From the NCBI GenBank assembly GCA_047967505.1, contig CM106541.1: a stretch of DNA of 64,000 bases; one strand, written 5' to 3'. The stretch comes from Dipteris shenzhenensis (lineage: Eukaryota; Polypodiophyta; Polypodiopsida; Gleicheniales). Below are positions 10,781-20,012 of this stretch, in pieces. Each line of letters opens with the position of its first letter. Positions within the stretch are counted from its first letter, which is position 1. Made by a program: the position numbers and the translations under genes. Below the pieces are notes generated by a model. The model had not been told where the DNA came from. It searched no databases and saw only the letters and a program-made list of their open reading frames with translations.

Positions 10781-11021
10781 TGTTGAGAGTACTCTCAACA
10801 GAAGCAAGAACGGAAGAGGGAGAGAGAGAAATAGAGAGATACACAAGTTTTGGTGGGTGCAGAACCACCCTAATCTTCTTTTTTTATAGACATGGCCAAG
10901 CATGGCCATGAACGCTTGCTTATAGGCTAGGTGGAGGCAGCCAACCAAGCCATTCATTTATATATGTGTTTGAGTATTGTACATAACCGAGGTAAAGGCA
11001 CAGTGACCTTTAACCCCCACA
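10781..11021 (-). repeat. Cop1 3' LTR
   Basis: 241 bp. Its first 20 bases, TGTTGAGAGTACTCTCAACA, form a perfect palindrome at the LTR terminus. The other end, CCCCCACA, abuts the polypurine tract. Confidence 0.85.
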
Positions 11022-11074
11022 ACCTCCCACTTAAAGGACAATGTGCCTTTAAGGGAGAACAACCAATGAGCATA

Positions 11075-12353
11075 CTATCCAATGCCCATCAATACATGAC
11101 AATACTCAAACCGCTGACTAGGTAGACTCTTCGTCAGCATATTTGTAGTATCATCTGTATGAACCTTGACAAGCTCTATGCACTTGTCCTCAAGTACCTC
11201 CCTGATGAAATGGTACCTGACCTCAATGTGTTTGGTCTTTGCATGAAAGACCGGATTCCGTGCTAGCTGAATAGCACTCATGGAATCACTATGCAATGTC
11301 GGTACACCTGTATGAATCCCCAAATCTCCCACTAGCTGATCAAGCCATATAGCCTCCTTGCAACCCTCTGTGGCTGCAACATACTCAGCCTCTATGGTAG
11401 ACAAAGCAATGCACTTCTGTGCACGAGACATCCACGACAGTGCACCACCTATAAAGGTGAACACATAACCAAAAGTGGATCTCCTACTATCCACATGCCC
11501 TGCATAGTCTGAATTTGTGTACCCAAGTACACGCATGTCTCCTCTACCAAAGCAGATGCACATCTCCTTGGTACCCTTCATGTACCTCATGATGCACTTA
11601 ACTGCCTCCCAATGACTCTTTCCTGGATTAGCCATATACCAGCTAACAACTCCCACTGCACATGCAATGTCTGGTCTAGCAGCTATCATAGCATACATAA
11701 GACTCCCAACCGTTGATGCATAAGGAACCTTGGCCATCATGGCCCTTTCCTCATCTGATTTGGGACTATTTGTATGACTTAGTTTCACATATGGAGGCAA
11801 TGGAGTACTCAGTGCCTTCCCCCCCTCCATATTGAAATGCTGCAATACTTTTGTAACATACTCTTTTTGTGAAAGCCAAAGGAGTTTTCCACTCCGATCA
11901 CGCGTGATGCGCATACCAAGAATATGACCTGCAAGTCCCAAATCCTTCATATCAAAGGCCTCATGCAACTTGGCCTTTAATGCATCTAGCTCATAAGTAT
12001 TCTTGCTAGCCAATAGCATATCATCCACATATAGTGCCAAGAGTATCAGGCTATTATCCTTAGCCCTTTTAGTGTAGAGGCAATGATCAATTTCACTCCT
12101 TCTAAAACCCTGGGACCGAATGAAAGCATCAAACTTTTGATATCATTCTCTAGGCGCTTGCTTAAGACCATAGAGACTCTTCTTCAGCTTGCAAACTAAA
12201 TGCTCTTTGCCCTTTTCTTCAAAGCCTTCCAGCTGCACCATGTAAATTCCTCATGCAAATCCCCATGCAAGAAAGCTGTCTTGACATCCATCTGCATAAG
12301 CTCCATATCTTCTGATGCCACTAGTCCAAGCATGCATCTAAGTGTGGTCATCT
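11075..12353 (-). pseudogene. Cop1 RT (C-terminal part) and RNase H
   Basis: A 321-aa frame (12040-11075) starts at the RT active site YVDD (about 12020-12031) and continues through the copia signature RPDIACAVG, the RNase H segment SDYAGHVDSRRST, the STIEAEY motif and the C-terminal KTKHIEVRYHFIRE. RNase H removes RNA from the RNA-DNA hybrid made by RT. The upstream 12041-12353 codes RT motifs MTTLRCMLGLVAS and MDVKTAFLHGDL in another frame, so at least one frameshift precedes YVDD. The catalytic residues I can see are kept. Confidence 0.88.
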
Positions 12354-13301
12354 TCACAGCTGGAGAAAATATCTCATCAAGTCCACACCCTTCTCTTGCT
12401 TGAACCCTTTAGCGACCAAATGGGCCTTGTACCTAGGCACATCATCACCTGTGACCTTCATTTTGTAGACCCATTTACATGGCAATGCTTTCTTTCCATG
12501 TGGTAAAGAAACCAAGTCCCAAGTCTTATTCTTCATAAGTGAACTCATCTCTAATTGCATAGCATACTCCCACTTGCATTGATCCTCACGCATCATAGCC
12601 ACTCTGTAGCAAGAAGGCTCCTCACAATCAGTAAGCATCACATAGTCTACCCCTGGAACAAACCTATCAGGCGGTCTAGACACTCTAGATGATCTTCTCA
12701 AGGGCATTTTAGCTTGCTGTCCCACTTGCATATCAGCCACATTTGGCTCATCATTTCCACCAATAGATGATCCATCATCTACCCTTGATTGTATACCTGT
12801 GGGAGTACTTGGTGGTACCATTTCTTGCACATTTGGTGCATGGACAGCTTGCTGTCTATCAACATATGCAGGTGGATTCACATCCTAGAAAGTGATTCTC
12901 CTCATTTCCACATCCCTCATGGGTGCCTTATGCATCTTCTTCTCATTGAAGACTACATCATGGCTGTGTATGATCTTCTTTGCTTCTAGATCCCAGAGAC
13001 GATAGCCCATCTCTCCACTTTCACCATAACCTAGAAAGACGCATTTCCTAGACTTAGGATCTAGCTTCTTTCGAAGCTCTTTTGGCACATGTGCATATGC
13101 TTCACACCCAAATATACGCAAATGAGAGTTAGAGGGCTTCTTGCCACTCCATGTCTCTTTAGGAATACCACCATCCAAACTCTTACTAGGTGATCTATTG
13201 ATCACATGCACTGCAGTCTTCATTGCCTCAGCCCAAAAACCACCAAAAAGACTTGCATTGGAAAGCATGCATTGCAATCTTTCTTGAATGGTACGGTTCA
13301 T
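12354..13301 (-). pseudogene. Cop1 integrase C-terminal part and RT N-terminal part
   Basis: Two adjacent frames. 13301-12885 begins MNRTIQERLQCMLSNA, just after the position of the integrase catalytic glutamate, and includes WAEAMKTAVHVINRSP, LRIFGCEAYAHVP and KCVFLGYGE, all copia integrase C-terminal landmarks. 12881-12354 begins with a low-complexity linker, then RRSSRVSRPPDRF and the RT start (KTWDLVSLP, KWVYKMKV, YKAHLVAKGFKQ). A TAG separates the two frames, which are otherwise consecutive, so this was one polyprotein. Confidence 0.87.
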
Positions 13302-13466
13302 CTTTTCTGCAACTGGATTTTGCTCTGGAGTACGAGGGGATGTGAGCTCCCTCTTAATCCCATGTGTATCACAGAAATGCTAAAAGTCATGAGAGAGATA
13401 CTATCCACCATTGTCAGTCCATAGGCATTTAAGCGTTCTACCTGACTGATTCTCAACCAAGGCTAG

Positions 13467-13836
13467 CTATTTCTGAAATACCTGGAACACATCACTCTTC
13501 TGAGCTATAGCATAAGCCCACACTTTCCTAGTTGCATCATCAATGAATGTCACATAGTATTCAGCCCTACCTAATGACCATGTAGGCATGGGACCACATA
13601 CATCTGAATGCACCAAATCAAGCATTTCATACTCTTTCTTTCCCCTTCTTTTATGTGTTGATTTAGTCTGCTTCACATAGAGACAGTGCTCACAAAATTC
13701 AAAATCAGAGAAACTCAAATGCGCTACATAACCCAAATGGCATAAGAGTTTCATTCCATTTTGGCTCATGTGCCCCAACCTGCAATGCCACAAAGAAGTG
13801 CTTGGTTTCTCAGTTATTGCAACAACATGATCAAAC
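13467..13836 (-). pseudogene. Cop1 GAG-pre-integrase and integrase core start
   Basis: The frame holds the pre-integrase zinc finger (WHCRLGHMS..., FCEHC) and the integrase core DLVHSDVCGPM with the first catalytic aspartate, followed by YYVTFIDDATR. The following 13302-13466 codes the rest of the core in broken frames. The upstream end is cut by the solo LTR at 13837-14124. Confidence 0.87.
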
Positions 13837-14124
13837 TGTTGGAATACTGAAAGGAAAGAGTAGAGTGGACACAAAATCAGAATACTTGCATGTAGAATGA
13901 AGAAGAGTGAGGTCCTTAAGTAGGCACCTCATACATGCTCACTGACATCACTGATGACTTCAGAGCTCCACAATCATCTCCTCAATCTGCTCCTAGATTC
14001 TCTCAATCATCCTATGTGGCTCTCCACCACCTAACTGTGCTTGTGGGCACCTAACTGTGCCTCTAGCACTCACACATAGAAACATAAGGTGTGCCTGAGG
14101 CATACACCTTGAGATATCCCAACA
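13837..14124 (-). mobile_element. Solo LTR of the T1 gag-only family
   Basis: 288 bp, TGTTGGAATACTG...CCCAACA, almost identical to the T1 LTRs (it differs, for example, at GCATGTAGAATG versus GCTTATGGAATG), flanked by the perfect duplication CAAAC (13832-13836 and 14125-14129). No internal region remains, as expected after LTR-LTR recombination. Orientation follows the T1 LTR. Confidence 0.93.
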
Positions 14125-14320
14125 CAAACAACCTGATACATGTAAGGGATACAAAGTCCCACACTTGGCACCCCTGGCCAAAAGCATAGAGCCCTTTTGA
14201 ATTTTCCAAGTCTAAAAGCCAAAAGTGGTGTGAAAACTAGCATCATCTAGTTGGCCCACTGAAACAAGACTCTTGGTCAACTTAGGCACATGTCTCACAT
14301 GTTTCAAAATAAATGCAGAC

Positions 14321-14530
14321 TCATTTGCAAAAGAAAACTTTGTCACCTACTCCCACTATGTCACATGCATAGTCATTTCCAAGATGCACACAACCTGTCT
14401 TTCCACTGTCATAAGTGGAGAACCATTCCCTATGGGGAGTAACATGGAATGAAGCACCAGAATCCAAAATCCAATCCTGGGAATATGCATCATCTGAAGC
14501 GGTAAGCAACTCTATAGATAAAGTAGACAT
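14321..14530 (-). pseudogene. Cop1 protease region
   Basis: The frame carries WILDSGASFHVTPHREWF, the copia aspartic protease active site (DSGA) with its usual flank. Protease cuts the polyprotein into mature parts. It follows the zinc-knuckle frame after a short frame break at about 14540. Confidence 0.88.
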
Positions 14531-14552
14531 GAAGAGAACGCCATTGTCACTA

Positions 14553-15408
14553 TCATGTGTGACTGATCTTCTCGATCTTCACTTTTTCTTTGTCCTCCCT
14601 TGGACTCTCTTCCTTTTGATTTGCACCCCAATTTGCATTCTTTTTGTTATCCTTTTGCTCTCTTTTCAGCTTGTAGCAATCCTTTTTCATATGGCCCTTC
14701 TTGCCACAGTGGTAACACTCAATGTTCCATGCCTTGGATTTGCTACGAGACTTCCCTCTTTCTTGGGACTTCCCCTTGAACTGTGATCTACCCCTTTGCA
14801 CATTTAAGGCTGCATCCTACTTGTTGCCATCCATAGACTTCTGTCTAATCTCCTCGGCCAACAAGCTACCCACAACATCATCAAATTTTAGTACTCCACC
14901 AGGTACAGAGTTACTGACAATTGTACGGAAGGTATCCCATGAGGATGGCAATGAACATAAGAGAAATATTGCCTTAGTCTCTGCATCAAAATTCATCTTC
15001 TGAGCCTGAAGCTGGCTGAAAATAATATTGAATTCATTCAAATGAGAAGCAATGGAGACCCCTTCCTTCATCTATAGCTCAAACAACCTCTTCATGAGGT
15101 AAAATTTATTAGAGGCTGTTTCCTTTTCATAAGTGGCACACAGTTTCTTCCACAGTGTGCTCATTTACTATTGTGAAATAAACTGACTCTGCAAGATGAA
15201 GTCTAATAGTAGATTTTGCTAATGCATCCAACTCATTCCAATCATCTTCAGACATATTTGCAGGCTTAGCTTCAATCATTGCCAAGGGTGTAATCTGCTT
15301 CTTTTGAATAAGCGCATCCCTTATTTGTTCTTTCCACAAAGAAAAGTTTGTCCCATCAAACTTTTTAATGCTAAAAAACTCCTTTTCAGACATGGAAGAG
15401 GATGCCAT
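14553..15408 (-). pseudogene. Cop1 Gag
   Basis: Three consecutive frames: 15408-15127 (MASSSMSEKEFFSIKKFDG, then FSLWKEQIRDAL), 15071-14817 (the UBN2-type middle, ending LLAEEIRQ), and 14801-14553 with the zinc knuckle CYHCGKKGHMKKDC. The order and motifs match a Tnt1/Tork-lineage Gag, which packages element RNA. Two frame breaks separate them. Confidence 0.87.
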
Positions 15409-16852
15409 GATGCAAATGAAGCAAAAATCCCAAATGCTAGTGCCTACAAGAGAGAATCACACCAAATACCAGGTGCACCCAAATGTGTATGCCACAATAG
15501 AGTGAAATATCACCAAAACTCATGTCTCAAAGCATCTGACTCATGTGCATATACTATGCATCCATATGAGCAAATCTGGCCCAAAAGAAAATGCCAACTG
15601 CAATGGCAATCCAAAATGCCAATAAGTGCCAAATGACTCAAGCATAAACACCGTCGTCCACTAGCATATGCATTAATAATATCTCATCTAAGAGAGCATA
15701 GCACTATCAGTGCATCACCTGCAATGTGGCAAAGTTGTCCCTCAGCATAAAATAGCATCCATGTGCAAAGCGTCCATAAAAATAGCATCCCACAAGGCAA
15801 TTTGGGCCTATCAGCGCATCCAATAAGAACCGCAATGCATCCAAATGGCCTATAAATCATCCACTACAACCCAATGCACACCACAAATGAGTGCACAACA
15901 CTGCTCAAATTGCAACCAGAGTGATCTGCATAAGGTATGCTCAAGAAATCATAGTCCCATGGTAATGACCGCTACTGAAAATAGAACCTGAGATGCCTCA
16001 AAACATGGGCGCCATTACATAATTGGACTCAGCGAGAAAATCTTCAAATATCTCTCTCTGTCGGAACTCCAAAATCCCAACCGATGAGTGAGAAATGGGA
16101 GTCAACACTTATCCACTGTCATGTGGCATAAATCTAAGGTTTCAAAACCTTAGAATGAAAAATGTATAACAGAGAGACGAAATCGAATACACAGAGATCT
16201 ATAGCTCTGAAAATCCTCCACCGAATCACATAAGAACTAACAGGTAGGGGTCTTTGGGCGTCCGGAACGCAATGGGATAGATGATTTTGGAAATCGTGGT
16301 CTCAATCATTGGGTCCAACACATGGACTGAAAAACGTTTTTGGAAACAGAGATATTTGTAAACTCCACCGGAGTGCAAATGATGAGCAACATAGAAGTTT
16401 TAGGACCTCTTGAGTCCACCAGAACTGACAGATCTACAAATGGTTGCTCCAAACTTGAGTTCCAACACCCAGGCAGAAAAACTCAGAAATTGACACAGTG
16501 AGTCAGAAATCCAATGAAATGATCCCAAATTCAAGAATGAAGGTCTTTCCAAGCTCCTGAAGTAAAGTGGATACCAAAAGCAAGCAATAGTTGCCTCTAC
16601 AAGTCAATACGGAGTCTCTGTCATCGAACGGAACAGGGAAAAGCTCAAAAAAGGACTTTTTCTTTGAAAACACTTAACAGGCTCTCAAAACCACTTCGTA
16701 AAACCAAAGTGACTCTTCCAAAGGTTCCTCCAAGGTCTCTACACACTAGGATGCAAGTAAAGTCACCCACAAAGCTTCGCACAGAGCTTCTCCTTCCTCC
16801 CACAGAGCTGCTGAGCTTCAAGTATTCACGCACACTCAACTAGATCACCTGG
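15409..16852 (-). other. Cop1 5' leader
   Basis: Untranslated region between PBS and gag, 1.4 kb. Only short frames; no repeat or known motif seen. Confidence 0.6.
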
Positions 16853-16864
16853 GCTCTGATACCA
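16853..16864 (-). other. Cop1 primer binding site
   Basis: + strand GCTCTGATACCA, complement of the tRNA-Met primer site, next to the LTR. Confidence 0.88.
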
Positions 16865-17039
16865 GTTGAGAGTACTCTCAACGAAAGCAAGAACGGAAGA
16901 GGGAGAGAGAGAAACAAAGAGCCACACAAGTTTTGGTGGGTGCAGAACCACCCTAATCTTCTTTTTTTCATTCATTTATATATGTGTTTGAGTATTGTAC
17001 ATAATCGGGGTTAAGGCATAGTGACCTTTAACCCCCACA
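16865..17039 (-). repeat. Cop1 5' LTR (internally deleted)
   Basis: About 175 bp, matching 10781-11021 at both ends. A segment of about 65 bp present in the 3' LTR (from TATAGACATGGCC to CAACCAAGC) is missing. Confidence 0.83.
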
Positions 17040-19069
17040 GCTATGGCCTCAAATTCCAAGCATAAACTAGATGGAGATAGAGTAACTTATCAACAAGTAT
17101 ATGCAGTTCAACATGCAAGTACACACGTGTACTCGCTCCACTGGAATCGTTAGAATGGGGTCCCACTTAGGATCCTTTTTGTGATGTTCAAGGGCTGCAC
17201 TTTGGTTGCAAAAGGTTGCCATTTTCCCATTGTAGGCTTCCCTTTTGCATCTTCTGAGAATGTCCATTTTGAATCTGCACCTATATCACAACCATACAAG
17301 CACTTGAGGGTCTTCAAATCACCAGCTAGATGCCATTCAACTTGAAACATTCCATGCCCATCCACTATCAATGTTTACCCTGCCTCTTGTCTTTGAATAA
17401 TTGACGGATGTCGGTTCTCTCCAAAACCCACTTCAATGTCTCGTGACACTCCTTTGGGGTCTCAAAGGCTGCAAGCCACCATATGTCCTTCTTATATTGG
17501 ACGGAGAAACCCTGCTCAAATTCCTCATCCCCTTGAGCAAAACGCAAGGCATCATTCATAATAGAAATGCTCACCCTCTCTAGCATGTGCTCTTTTACCA
17601 ACTAAGCTTCATCCATTTTATAACAAATACTAGCTTGCCATCTATACAATGAAAGAGAAATATAGTAAAGATATAGAAACGATAAGAAGTAAAGTTGAAT
17701 GCGAAGAGGGAATTTCTTTTACCCTCTTCTCTCATCCCATAGAATTTGACCATGGATCTCTGCAAATTCTCTACATCCACATAAACATTATTGAAAGCAT
17801 TCATCTCAAACGTTTGGATGTTAGATTTCTTTTTACTCTTCCAAGTCATTGTGCAACTTACACAATGAAATTCTCCAAGGTTTTATCTGGCACATTGGTT
17901 TGTTTCTTGACGTGCAAGCCTTATATACTAGGGTGTTGGCAATGTCATTGTAGATATCTTATACTTTTCCTCCATAGCAAACTTGAAAATTTTAAAAATA
18001 GAGTTGTAAGCTTCACAACTTACACCAGTAGCATCACAAGATCCAAGCACCTCCTTTGCTTGCATGAGGCCCTTGAAGTTCTTCATTACCTCTCTAGCAA
18101 CTTGTTCACATAGCCCTTTTTGTCTAGGGTCCTTCAACACTTCAATGACATCACTTGGCTTTATTAAACTTATTAGAACATATGAAGGATCACTATCAAC
18201 CATTTCCATTGTTCCCATCACATCCTCCATGAAATTCCTAAAGTAGAGTACAAATGAGTCTTAGTTGAAACAATGCAACACCATGAATATTTTGGAGTAA
18301 TAAATTTCATTAAAAATTTGGGAAACTAACCTTGCAACCGGTACTCTCCTCTTTCAGGCACAACTATTGGTTGACAATGCATCCATAGATTGCAATTGTC
18401 TTTTCCTCTCCTTCAGTCCCAAGGGTGTTCCCTTCAACTTTTGTACTCATTCTATTGACTTGTGGTGTTCCTTCTCCACAGCATGTTGAACTTGGACATA
18501 GATAAACCTTTCCAAATGTTGTTTTCTTTCAGCGAGCTTATGGATTCATTCTTCCAATTCCTGTTGCTCCAAGTCCCATGCACGTGCTTTATCACTGAGT
18601 TCCTTATTTTGCAATTGGAGATCCTGCATACTACTATGAATTTCCACAATAGTAATAGTTCCCAAATGTGCTAGTTCTTCTGCTTGGGCTCTCTGCACCT
18701 CACTTGCTTGCATAGCCAATGTCTGAGAATGGTTCAATCGATTGAAATAACCAAAAAATATAGCATGTCTATTGCCAATAAACCGAACAACATCATGCAC
18801 TATATGAAAAGGAGGACTCTTTTGGGTAGCAGGGTCTAAAGGATACAAGGCTCCATCCACCCAAAGGTCAATATGCTTCTTCCCTTGCAATCAAAGATTA
18901 TGGAGCACACTTTGAGGAGTTCCAATCAATCCCAAATGGTGTGTGCTTTCATATTCAACCTCCAATTAATGTAAGTTCACATGGTACTTGTTGGATATTA
19001 TGTCCTTGAATGGTGCCATGAGTACTCAAGGAGAGGTATCAATGATGCAGGCTGAAATGTAGGAGAGAC

Positions 19070-19743
19070 CTAGAAAAGATGGAGCATCGAGAGGGAGAGA
19101 GTAGCAAGGAAGAGGGAGGAGGAGAAGCAAGTCAGGAAGAGGAGGAGGAGAGTAGGGCGACTGGTGTAGAAGGGAGGGAAGGAGCTACTGTAGAAGGGAG
19201 GAGGAGGGAAGAGCTGCTACAGGAGGGAGGAGGGGAGAGCTATAACTGCAAGAGGGAGGAGTAGAGGAGAGGGACTAGGTCAGCTAGAGAAGGAGAGGAG
19301 AGGGAGGAGGGAGGAGAAGTAGCAAGACCTCGAAGAGTTCACCTAAAAAACTTTTAGTGTACCACATGAATTCAAAAGGAGGGGTATTTTAATCCAACTT
19401 TTTGAAAAAAATTAACAGAATTACAATACAAGAGGGGATTTTTAATTCAATTTTGAAAAAAAATCACTTAGTATATAAGTAAAGAGGGGTGTTTTTATTG
19501 CGAGAGAAATTTTAGTTGAGGGGTTTTTTTAATACCCTTTGAATGCATGTGATACATAGGGTTTCTTAGTGGTGCACCCCCCCTGAGAGCAAGACAGAGG
19601 AGGGGAGAGGAGGAGGGAGGGAGGAGGAGGGGGAGGGGGAGGTAGGGACAGGGACAGGGATAGGGAGAGGGACAGGGAGAGGGAGGTGGAGAGAGAGGAG
19701 GGAGGGACAGGGAGAGGGAGGTGGAGAGAGAGGAGGGAGAGGG
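19070..19743. other. GA-rich spacer with foldback and 35-bp repeats
   Basis: Purine-rich (GAGGGA) sequence at 19080-19320 and 19590-19743. In the second block a unit starting GGGACAGGGAGAGGGAGGTG is repeated with a 35-bp period (19669 and 19704). Between the blocks, 19355-19395 and 19505-19555 form an imperfect inverted repeat around an AT-rich core (MITE-like). No gene seen. Confidence 0.55.
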
Positions 19744-19833
19744 TGTTGAGAGTTCACGCTCAACATCATGTGATCATGTGTGCATAGCACCATCACGTGA
19801 TCATATGTGCATAGCACTAACCTTATAGAGTGC

Positions 19834-19840
19834 TATAAAG
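19834..19840 (+). promoter_or_regulatory. CopA LTR TATA box
   Basis: TATAAAG, 21 bases before the telomere-like repeat, so transcription should begin in or just after that repeat. The same arrangement is present in all four CopA/CopB LTRs. Confidence 0.65.
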
Positions 19841-19854
19841 GAAAGGGTTAGCTT

Positions 19855-19873
19855 CCCTAACCCTAACCCTAAA
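19855..19873 (+). repeat. Telomere-like repeat (telo-box) in CopA LTR
   Basis: CCCTAACCCTAACCCTAAA. Also present at 26930-26948, 30221-30239 and, with one change (CCCTGA), 33681-33699. The preceding AGGGTTAG can pair with CTAACCCT, and CCCT with the following AGGG. Confidence 0.9.
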
Positions 19874-20000
19874 AGGGTTTGTATATATTCTATTTTTTCA
19901 ACTAATTCTAGTGTACAGTTAGTCATTTGTGGTGTGCTCTCTAGCTGTGCCCTCTCTCCTCATCTCCACTCTTCTCCTCTCCCCTCTTCATATTTTGTCA

Positions 20001-20012
20001 TGGTATCAGAGC
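20001..20012 (+). other. CopA primer binding site
   Basis: TGGTATCAGAGC directly after the LTR end GTCA; initiator tRNA-Met type. Confidence 0.93.

Larger units (their letters stand above)
10781..17039 (-). mobile_element. Degenerate autonomous Ty1/copia element (Cop1, Tnt1/Tork-like)
   Basis: On the - strand: 5' LTR 16865-17039, PBS TGGTATCAGAGC at 16853-16864, a 1.4-kb leader, gag-PR-IN-RT-RNase H (15408-11075), polypurine tract (AAGTGGGAGGT at about 11022-11032), 3' LTR 10781-11021. The two LTRs match well except that the 5' copy lacks about 65 bp. I see no perfect target duplication: the flanks are CTTGC (10776-10780) and GCTAT (17040-17044), but joining the flanks restores the gene Y frame. 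A solo LTR of the T1 family sits inside it at 13837-14124. Confidence 0.87.
9902..18890 (-). pseudogene. Unknown multi-exon gene relic (gene Y), interrupted by copia element Cop1
   Basis: I cannot name this family. On the - strand the blocks run: 18890-18331, starting MQGKKHIDLWVDG, then a coiled-coil rich in Q/E/L; an intron (donor GTTAGT, acceptor CTTTAG) to 18238; 18237-17716 with NFMEDVMGTMEMVDSDPSY; an intron with acceptor near 17645; 17645-17368 with YKKDIWWLAAFETPKE; 17371-17040 with WHLAGDLKTLKCLYGC and DPILTIPVERVHVC; [Cop1 inserted]; 10780-10342 with LGWEQWKALCEC and LIAKLWTKLDAFIKLLRQG; an intron (donor GTAATCC, acceptor TTTCTTTACAG, about 10341-10262); 10261-9902, ending with FDWFYRYLEAR. 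At least five in-frame stops and two frameshifts are present. The pattern GDLKxL...G and a HILYAHA-like segment remind me of transposase-derived proteins, but this is inference. Confidence 0.55.
19744..20000 (+). repeat. CopA 5' LTR
   Basis: 257 bp, TGTTGAGAGTTCACGC...ATTTTGTCA. U3 contains a 27-bp near-perfect direct duplication (about 19768-19821) with CACGTGATCA; then TATAAAG at 19834, telomere-like repeats at 19855-19873, and a CT-rich U5. Confidence 0.92.

Noticed and set aside
10776-17044. Perfect 5-bp target duplication for Cop1
   Set aside because: The flanks CTTGC and GCTAT do not match; only the continuity of the gene Y frame supports the borders.
19855-19873. True telomere or interstitial telomere array
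   Set aside because: Only three units, and the same block recurs at the same position in four LTRs; it is part of the LTR.
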